A DNA stretch of 19,502 bases from contig CANKHS010000010.1 in assembly GCA_947481755.1 (NCBI GenBank), positions 1 through 19,502 of the forward strand, read 5' to 3'. The notes under the pieces are model-generated. The model saw nothing but the letters and a program-made list of their open reading frames with translations. It was not told the DNA's origin and did no database searches. This DNA is from Actinomycetota bacterium. GTDB lineage: Bacteria; Actinomycetota; Thermoleophilia; Gaiellales; F1-60-MAGs149. This document shows, in pieces, positions 15,189 to 19,502 of the stretch (positions are counted from its first letter, which is position 1; each line of letters starts with the position of its first letter). A program made the translations under genes and the position numbers.

Positions 15189-15640
15189 CTCCCGTCGTCA
15201 AACTCGCGCAACGCCGTGTCGACCCGCGCCTCGAGCGCGGTGTCGGCCGGCGTCTGCGTGCGCCGGGTGCTCCGTCGGCGGCGCCAGACGAACACGAGTG
15301 CTACGGCTACTACAAGACCACCGGCGACGAGCGCAATCGGAGCGACCCAGGCAACAAGCCCGATACCAGATGCTGGCGGCGCCGCCAGCACTGACGGTCC
15401 GAAATCCGCCACGAGTGCGTCCTCGACCTGCTGTTTTGTCCACCCCTCCATGCGCTTCTTCTCGACGAAGGCGCGGATCCGGTCGGCTGCTGGACTATGC
15501 GAGAGGTCGAGCCGACTCTGACACGTCGGGCACATCAGCTCGCTCTCGATCTCGGACATCGAAAACTGTGGCTGTGCTGCCGAGGCGATCGGCACGAGCA
15601 CCAGCAGGACAGCGAGCAGGATGAGGAGACGACGGATCAT
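15185..15640 (-). CDS. ccmH: Cytochrome c biogenesis protein CcmH (CycL) family
   Basis: A 151-residue exported thiol protein that reduces apocytochrome c or hands it to haem lyase. It has a signal-like hydrophobic segment (4-20), then ELMCPTCQSRLDLSHSP with the redox pair C37-x2-C40. The family consensus is LRCxxCQ; here Met replaces Arg. A second membrane span (94-119) is followed by an Arg-rich cytoplasmic tail, so the thiol domain lies outside. Its ATG overlaps the ccmG stop by 4 bases (ATGA). CcmF, CcmE and the export genes are not in the window. Confidence 0.9.
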   Translation of the reverse strand: MIRRLLILLAVLLVLVPIASAAQPQFSMSEIESELMCPTCQSRLDLSHSPAADRIRAFVEKKRMEGWTKQQVEDALVADFGPSVLAAPPASGIGLVAWVAPIALVAGGLVVAVALVFVWRRRRSTRRTQTPADTALEARVDTALREFDDGS

Positions 15641-16179
15641 GTTGAAGCCTGTGCTTTGGCAATCGCCTCGCGCAGGCCGGCGGCGGTGACCTCACCTGGG
15701 AACCACGCGACGGCGCGCCCCTGCGCATCAAGCACGAAGGTCTCAGGAAACGCACTGACACCCCAGGTGCGAGCGACATCACCACCGTCGTCGTGTACGA
15801 GCGGGTACGTCAGACCGTACGTTTTGGCGAATGCGCGGGCGTCGTCACTCAGATCCTGCGTGTCGACGCCGACGAAGGCAACGCCTTGCGATTCTCCATC
15901 GGTGACCCAGAGGTCTTGCAGAATCGGCGCCTCATCCTTGCACGGGTTACACCACGAGGCCCAAAAATTGACGACGACGACCTTGCCACGCAACGAGGCG
16001 AGTGCGAGTTCGCCACCTGTGAGCAGCGGAAGGGTAAAGTCGGGCGCAGCTGGTTTGGTACCCGACGCAACCTCGGACGGGAATGCCCGTGCACCCGACG
16101 TGTGCATCACGGCACGGGCCAGCACAACGCCAAGGCCAAGCAACACGACTGCGACGACCAGTGCAACAACACGCTTCAC
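15637..16179 (-). CDS. ccmG: CcmG/ResA/DsbE-like thiol-disulfide oxidoreductase
   Basis: A membrane-anchored thioredoxin-fold protein of 180 residues. It has an N-terminal signal anchor (3-25), the strand-helix motif VVVVNFWASWCNPCKDEAP with active-site C77-N-P-C80, and a cis-proline at P145 (GVSAFPETFVLD). It works outside the membrane, probably keeping apocytochrome haem-binding cysteines reduced together with CcmH, which overlaps it. GTG 16179 has no Shine-Dalgarno site, but a TAGACT box lies 8 bases upstream. Bacillus-style ResA and Gram-negative CcmG are equally good labels from sequence alone; the ccmH neighbour favours CcmG. Confidence 0.92.
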   Translation of the reverse strand: MKRVVALVVAVVLLGLGVVLARAVMHTSGARAFPSEVASGTKPAAPDFTLPLLTGGELALASLRGKVVVVNFWASWCNPCKDEAPILQDLWVTDGESQGVAFVGVDTQDLSDDARAFAKTYGLTYPLVHDDGGDVARTWGVSAFPETFVLDAQGRAVAWFPGEVTAAGLREAIAKAQAST

Positions 16180-16187
16180 AGCGATGC

Positions 16188-16193
16188 AGTCTA
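16188..16193 (-). promoter_or_regulatory. Candidate -10 box for ccmG-ccmH
   Basis: TAGACT on the minus strand, 8 bases before GTG 16179, with no -35 consensus. It implies a leaderless or nearly leaderless message. Confidence 0.33.
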
Positions 16194-16209
16194 CGCGCGA
16201 CCCGGCGCG

Positions 16210-17199
16210 CTAGTAGATGACGACGGGTGTGCCGACATCGACAAAGCTGTAGAGCTTCTCCGCCGACGCGATCAGCATGCGCACACAACCGTGCGAGGCA
16301 TAGCCGCCAATCGAGCCCGCATCGGGTGTGCCATGAAGGCCGATGTCGTCACGGTCGAGACCCATCCAACGCGTGCCCAGCGGGTTGCTTGGACCTGGCG
16401 GAATCGGCTTCGAGTCCTTCGACCAGCCGGCCGGCGGATACCACCACGGATCTTTCTGCATGGTGACGATCGTAAACTTGCCGGATGGCGTTGGCGATGC
16501 GGGCGCACCGACGGCGACCTTGAAGGTCTGCACGATCGTTGACTTGGCGTTGACAGGGGCGTACAGCCGCAAGACGCGATCCCGCTTCGAGACAGTGATG
16601 ACATAGCCAAGCTGTTCCAGCGTGGCCAACGTGTTGACCTTCACCAGTGGAATCACTGCCTGCTGGGCACGCAGCTGTGGTTGGTTGATCGCCATGCGGA
16701 TCTGGCTCTCAACCAGCTTGCCGTCAGGGGCCGAACCGGCCTTGCCGAGCTTGATTATCGGCTTGGCGCGAACCACCCACGCTGAGGTACTACCCTTGTC
16801 GCTCGCGAGGCGCAAGATACGCTTGACTTGGTCCTTCAGCTTCGTCTCGCTGTACGTGGTCGTCACCGGCGTATTGCCACCAGCGGTGCGAGCAACAGCG
16901 TCGGTCACGGCAGCCTGCGTCCCATACGTAGCGGCAACTTGGGCGCTCGTGACCTTGAAGACACGCTTATCGATCCAAATCACGATCGGCTGGGCAAAGG
17001 CCGTGTTGACGGTGGTCAGCGCCGTTGCGGCATCCAGACCCGAGATATCGACACCCCCAACGAACGAGCCAGGAACCGCAATACCGGGCGTTGGCGCAGG
17101 GGCCGGCACCGTCGTGGTGTCCTGTGCGGAGGCACCAACGGCGCCCACGCATAGCGCGGCAAACACGGTGCTACTAGCGAGGAAAAGGCGTAACTGCAT
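16210..17199 (-). CDS. Exported L,D-transpeptidase (YkuD domain)
   Basis: A cell-wall cross-linking enzyme of 329 residues from ATG 17199. The signal peptide (1-26) ends ASA|Q. An Ala/Pro/Thr linker follows, then a peptidoglycan-binding type 4-like repeat (VDISGLDAATALTTVNTAFA... and IVIWIDKRVFKVTSAQVAATYG). The YkuD catalytic domain is about 200-329. The active site is HGT (H289) and SHGCVRM with catalytic C305 and R307. The lipid-free, exported architecture is typical of actinobacterial enzymes making 3-3 cross-links, but specificity is not read from sequence. TTG 17208 and ATG 17199 are both possible starts: a TAGAGT box at 17217-17222 is 8 bases from TTG 17208. The gene faces a small membrane-protein gene across a short gap. 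Confidence 0.93.
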   Translation of the reverse strand: MQLRLFLASSTVFAALCVGAVGASAQDTTTVPAPAPTPGIAVPGSFVGGVDISGLDAATALTTVNTAFAQPIVIWIDKRVFKVTSAQVAATYGTQAAVTDAVARTAGGNTPVTTTYSETKLKDQVKRILRLASDKGSTSAWVVRAKPIIKLGKAGSAPDGKLVESQIRMAINQPQLRAQQAVIPLVKVNTLATLEQLGYVITVSKRDRVLRLYAPVNAKSTIVQTFKVAVGAPASPTPSGKFTIVTMQKDPWWYPPAGWSKDSKPIPPGPSNPLGTRWMGLDRDDIGLHGTPDAGSIGGYASHGCVRMLIASAEKLYSFVDVGTPVVIY

Positions 17200-17265
17200 A
17201 CGAATCAACAGTTTCCACTCTATCCCACGTTTTCCTTTGGCAATGCCGGTTGTGAGCCTGATCGC

Positions 17266-17271
17266 TACCGT
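17266..17271 (+). promoter_or_regulatory. Candidate -10 box for the small membrane protein
   Basis: TACCGT, 6 bases before GTG 17278. It favours that start over GTG 17272 and suggests a leaderless message. Confidence 0.38.
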
Positions 17272-17277
17272 GTGCAT

Positions 17278-17505
17278 GTGTCGCAACCCCCTCTCAGTCC
17301 GAATGCCGCTGACCGCGAGCTGGAAGTCCAGCTTCAGACGGAGCTCGCACTCGCCAAAGCCGAACGCGAGGCGACTGCCGTACGTACCTCCGAGCGCCGC
17401 CACGCCCGCTTCCGCTTCCTCGTGATCGTCATCATTCTGCTCGGCATCGCTGCTGCCTTCGCCTATCTATCGCTGCAGACGTTGCGCTCCGCGTTCGGGG
17501 CCTGA
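17278..17505 (+). CDS. Small single-span membrane protein, hypothetical
   Basis: About 75 residues from GTG 17278. The N-terminal half is charged and coiled-coil-like (ELEVQLQTELALAKAEREA). Then comes RRHARFR and one hydrophobic span (FLVIVIILLGIAAAFAYL), with a short external tail. The pattern resembles small envelope-associated coiled-coil proteins. It has no recognised domain. It is divergent from the L,D-transpeptidase gene and ends 34 bases before the next gene, in the same direction. The start is chosen because TACCGT lies 6 bases upstream and no Shine-Dalgarno site precedes it. Confidence 0.6.
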   Translation: MSQPPLSPNAADRELEVQLQTELALAKAEREATAVRTSERRHARFRFLVIVIILLGIAAAFAYLSLQTLRSAFGA

Positions 17506-17527
17506 CGAGTCAAACCGCCGGGCGGTA

Positions 17528-17533
17528 TACCCT
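17528..17533 (+). promoter_or_regulatory. Candidate -10 box for the HTH/arginine-rich protein gene
   Basis: TACCCT, 6 bases before ATG 17540, within TATACCCT. A -35-like CTGACG lies at 17502-17507, overlapping the previous gene's stop. Confidence 0.38.
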
Positions 17534-17539
17534 GCCGGG

Positions 17540-18154
17540 ATGGCTCGTCGTAACTCGTCGCTCAAACCGCAGCTCAATCAGATCCGCACGTGGGTCGCTG
17601 AGGGTGTCACCGATATCTGGATTGCGCACCAGTTGGACACGACACCAGCCGAGGTTTCGGCCTTCCGTCGCCAGCAGGGACTGTTGCGTCCGGATGAGGC
17701 CGCCGCTGCACCTGCAGCACCGAAGCCGCGTCGCGCGCGCGCCAGTACCGCCACAACGCCCCGCACGCGAACCCCGAAGGCTGTTGTTGACGAATCCGCA
17801 CCCGTTGAGTCCGGCGAGGATGAGCCAAGCGCCGACGCCTCCTCTGATGACGGCGAAGCCCCCGCCAAGCGCCGCCGCCGCGGCCGCCGTGGTGGTCGTG
17901 GACGTGGACGGTCGAGGGTCGAGACGATCGCCGCCACGCTTGCACGCGATGATCAGGGCGTGACGATCCACATCGATGCGGCTGTGCTCGAACTCAACGT
18001 CTTTCGCGAGCACTGGCTCGAGTTGACGAACGGCGTTATCACCGTGACTGCCGACGGCATCACGCTTGCCGCCGTACCGCCTGAGACCGACGATGAGCCC
18101 ACAGACGACGATCAGACTGTGGCCGCCGACGAGTCGGAGCCAGCAACCGCCTAG
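17540..18154 (+). CDS. HTH-like protein with arginine-rich central region, hypothetical
   Basis: A 204-residue protein. Residues about 8-49 look like a helix-turn-helix (LNQIRTWVAEGVTDIWIAHQL, then TTPAEVSAFRRQQGL). A basic Ala/Pro/Arg/Thr stretch (50-80), an acidic stretch (84-108) and a dense RG-rich tract (111-126, reminiscent of RGG-type nucleic-acid-binding regions) follow. The domain at 127-180 reads VETIAATLARDDQGVTIHID... and repeats of 'LELTNGVITVTADGITLAAV'; an acidic tail closes it. The C-terminal domain is unknown to me. The layout suggests a nucleic-acid-binding protein with opposed charged regions. It has no Shine-Dalgarno site, and the ATG is 6 bases after TACCCT. A bidirectional palindrome (18209-18242) follows it. 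Confidence 0.75.
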   Translation: MARRNSSLKPQLNQIRTWVAEGVTDIWIAHQLDTTPAEVSAFRRQQGLLRPDEAAAAPAAPKPRRARASTATTPRTRTPKAVVDESAPVESGEDEPSADASSDDGEAPAKRRRRGRRGGRGRGRSRVETIAATLARDDQGVTIHIDAAVLELNVFREHWLELTNGVITVTADGITLAAVPPETDDEPTDDDQTVAADESEPATA

Positions 18155-18208
18155 TCGGTCGCCATTCGCGCCTCGACAGCGCAATCAGCTATGCGGCCGC
18201 GCTCCAAG

Positions 18209-18242
18209 GAGGACACGACAAGTGCGCACTTGTCATGTCCTC
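18209..18242. terminator. 34-base palindrome between convergent genes (repeat family copy 1)
   Basis: Two 17-base arms (18209-18225 and 18226-18242) form an inverted repeat with one imperfect pair, C-A in plus-strand RNA and G-U in minus-strand RNA. The right arm read backwards is GAGGACATGACAAGTGC. It sits between the stops of the gene ending at 18154 and the minus-strand gene ending at 18286, where a bidirectional terminator is expected. There is no U-tract. The arm recurs at 19439. Confidence 0.7.
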
Positions 18243-18285
18243 GGTGCCAAGCGAGTGGCCCCAGCTTGCGCAACGCAGAGGTGCA

Positions 18286-18633
18286 CTACTTGCGGGCGTC
18301 GCGTGCACTGCGCTGCAGGCGGGCGCAGGCGAGATCGACCAGCAATGGTGTCGAGCGTGGCGGCGGCGTGGGACTAGCTGCATCAAGGGCGACGTCTGGT
18401 GCCCAGCGGTCTGCCTCCCGCCACGCGTCGGCAAGTTGATCGAGAGAGTACGACTGCCCCACTCGGCGAACGAGTTCGCTGTAGACGGCCGAATAGGCCC
18501 GCTCAAAGGCACCGAGTCCCCGCACGTCAAGGCCAGCGCGCACGCGACGAGCCGTACCCGGTGCCTCGCCCCAGGCCTGGATCGCCACCTCCGTCTTCGG
18601 GTTCGAATTCAGGGCGCCTGCTCCATACAACAC
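18286..18633 (-). CDS. Hypothetical protein downstream of DUF501
   Basis: A 115-residue protein from GTG 18633, overlapping the DUF501 stop by 25 bases. Its middle (AFERAYSAVYSELVRRVGQSYSLDQLADAWREADRW, residues about 42-77, abbreviated) is helical, with conserved-looking aromatic and acidic positions. The C-terminal 30 residues are Pro/Ser-rich, then LVDLACARLQRSARDARK. There is no signal peptide, membrane span or catalytic motif. It is likely co-transcribed with DUF501 and ends before the 18209 palindrome. I do not recognise the family. The start could lie further in, near V16. Confidence 0.6.
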   Translation of the reverse strand: MLYGAGALNSNPKTEVAIQAWGEAPGTARRVRAGLDVRGLGAFERAYSAVYSELVRRVGQSYSLDQLADAWREADRWAPDVALDAASPTPPPRSTPLLVDLACARLQRSARDARK

Positions 18634-19076
18634 CGAGTTGGCAGGCCACCGGCCTCAGCCAGCAGCGCCTCGCCAATCGCGTAGGGTGGCGCCGCCAAGG
18701 CAAAAGCCACGTGAGCGTGGAGGCACTTGACACCCCGCTCGGATCGCACACCGCCAATACCAAGGCCGAATTCGGGACGCAACTGCCGGTGTCGTTCCAT
18801 CGCCTCGTCAAACCCGATCGCGAGTTCGGGGTCGTTGGCAAGACGCTCCTCCAGCGCCTTGACGCCACCTTCGCCCTCCAAAACACCGACCGCATGGACT
18901 AGGCCGGGACAGGAGAGCCAGTAGGCCGTCGGAAAGGGCGTGCCGTCTGGTGTGACAGGCGGCTGTTCGACCACAACCGGCCAGCCGTCCACACAACGAC
19001 AGGCCACACGCAGCGGTGGGTAGGGCGTTCGTCCCAGCTGTTGCTCCAGTCGCACCATGTCTGTCTCGTCAAGCAC
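18609..19076 (-). CDS. DUF501 family protein
   Basis: A 155-residue protein of the DUF501 family, a conserved actinobacterial protein of unknown function usually found between the septum-formation initiator and ppx. Family marks are MVRLEQQLGRTPYPPLRVACRCVDG, TPDGTPFPTAYWLSCPGLVHAVGVLE, and VKCLHAHVAFALA followed by IGEALL. GTG 19076 is chosen because a TACGCT box on the minus strand (19083-19088) lies 6 bases before it; ATG 19058 is the internal alternative and GTG 19082 another. It is divergent from the septum-protein gene here, whereas in mycobacteria the two are usually in line. Confidence 0.9.
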   Translation of the reverse strand: MLDETDMVRLEQQLGRTPYPPLRVACRCVDGWPVVVEQPPVTPDGTPFPTAYWLSCPGLVHAVGVLEGEGGVKALEERLANDPELAIGFDEAMERHRQLRPEFGLGIGGVRSERGVKCLHAHVAFALAAPPYAIGEALLAEAGGLPTRCCMEQAP

Positions 19077-19082
19077 GGGCAC

Positions 19083-19088
19083 AGCGTA
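19083..19088 (-). promoter_or_regulatory. Candidate -10 box for the DUF501 gene
   Basis: TACGCT on the minus strand, 6 bases before GTG 19076. Just behind it, a 12-base inverted repeat (GGAGG-AG-CCTCC, 19093-19104) lies between the divergent genes and may be an operator. Confidence 0.4.
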
Positions 19089-19127
19089 CGCGGGAGGAGC
19101 CTCCGCACGCACGGCGAATCGGTCAGC

Positions 19128-19379
19128 GTGCGGAAGTTGATCATCATCGGAGTCGTGGCGCTGCTGGCTGTGTTGTTCGTGCAGCCAATCCGCGCCTACC
19201 GTGCTGCACAGTCCGAATTGACGACCGCGCGCCAGCAGCTCGACAGCGCCCGCGTCATCAAGGATCGTGCCGTCAAGGAGCGCGATGCCCTTGGTACCCG
19301 CGAGATGCTGGTCCGCGAGGCGCGTCGACGCGGCTACATCTTCCCCGGCGAGACACCGTTCTCCGTCGGTAACCGCTAG
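19128..19379 (+). CDS. FtsB/DivIC-like septum formation initiator
   Basis: An 83-residue bitopic membrane protein of the cell-division septum: membrane span (4-18), coiled-coil (24-55, AAQSELTTARQQLDSARVIK), then the ending TREMLVREARRRGYIFPGETPF. That ending is the family's 'vE.iAR.el.yvkPGE..' hallmark. It would pair with FtsL-like and FtsQ-like proteins at the septum. GTG 19128 is the nearest in-frame start; it has no Shine-Dalgarno site and no good -10 box, so the start is uncertain. A hairpin begins 1 base after the stop. Confidence 0.82.
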   Translation: MRKLIIIGVVALLAVLFVQPIRAYRAAQSELTTARQQLDSARVIKDRAVKERDALGTREMLVREARRRGYIFPGETPFSVGNR

Positions 19380-19380
19380 A

Positions 19381-19412
19381 CGGACATCACATCCGCGCGG
19401 TTGTGATGTCCG
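19381..19412 (+). terminator. Hairpin after the septum gene (repeat family copy 2)
   Basis: A perfect 11-base inverted repeat, CGGACATCACA and TGTGATGTCCG, around a 10-base loop. It starts 1 base after the ftsB-like stop. There is no U-tract. It shares GGACAT-ACA with the palindromes at 18209 and 19439. Confidence 0.65.
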
Positions 19413-19438
19413 CCACGTGGGATCTTCGCTGGGGTTGA

Positions 19439-19474
19439 GAGGACATGACAAACCGGGGTTTGTGGTGTCCCCTC
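19439..19474. terminator. Hairpin near the right edge (repeat family copy 3)
   Basis: An imperfect hairpin with left arm GAGGACATGACAAACC and right arm GGTTTGTGGTGTCCCCTC. Its left 13 bases equal the right arm (reverse complement) of the palindrome at 18209. It is probably a terminator for a convergent gene beyond the edge, or the second of a tandem pair after the septum gene. Confidence 0.55.
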
Positions 19475-19502
19475 AGCAGTTGCCGCTGCTCCACATGCGG
19501 AC

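Noticed and set aside
19473..19502. Possible C-terminus of a minus-strand gene entering from the right edge (ending ...WSSGNC, stop TGA)
   Set aside because: Only nine codons are visible, and the stop lies inside a hairpin arm. This is too little to support a gene.

Overview
The window is dense, GC-rich bacterial DNA with almost no non-coding space. GTG starts are common, genes overlap by a few bases, and both strands are used in short operons. The gene families point to Actinomycetota: a DUF501 protein next to a septum-formation initiator, a Ppx/GppA phosphatase, a 7Fe ferredoxin of the mycobacterial/streptomycete type, a long two-lobed RecX, and a candidate SigR-type promoter in front of trxB. 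The Tat-exported protein paired with a tail-collar protein hints at a Thermoleophilia-like lineage, but I cannot prove the class.

Layout. 1-1658: recX (running off the left edge) is divergent from ppx. 1655-2007: a small anti-sigma-like protein gene and a tRNA-Leu(UAA). 2010-3902: a DinG/XPD-type helicase on the minus strand. 3993-6572: plus-strand genes for a Nudix hydrolase, an exported cupin, thioredoxin reductase, and a zinc-ribbon/PAS protein. 6527-14076: a long minus-strand block read fdxA, addB, addA, nth, then a 112-residue hypothetical. It encodes recombinational end-processing and base-excision repair, and its first four products all look like Fe-S proteins. 14213-15188: a Tat-exported protein and a phage-tail-collar (microcystin-dependent) protein. 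15185-17199 (minus): CcmH, CcmG/ResA-like thioredoxin and an L,D-transpeptidase, all acting outside the membrane. 17278-18154: a small membrane protein and an HTH/arginine-rich protein. 18286-19379: DUF501 plus a downstream hypothetical, divergent from an FtsB/DivIC-like septum protein.

Common themes. Several transcription units lack a Shine-Dalgarno site and instead carry a TAnnnT box 6-8 bases before the start codon, which suggests many leaderless mRNAs. Genes with a good Shine-Dalgarno site (cupin, fdxA, Tat protein, collar protein) have boxes further upstream or sit inside operons. A family of palindromes sharing the arm GAGGACATGACAA (or a close variant) brackets the DUF501/ftsB-like block and probably ends transcription there. 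Redox and thiol chemistry recurs: TrxB behind a SigR-like promoter, a zinc-ribbon partner, Fe-S repair enzymes, and extracytoplasmic CcmG/CcmH.

There is no CRISPR array, IS element or intact prophage in the window, and no gene-free stretch longer than about 140 bases. The most novel-looking items are the zinc-ribbon/PAS protein behind trxB, the palindrome family, the AddAB pair with two Fe-S-type nuclease lobes, and the Tat/collar pair.
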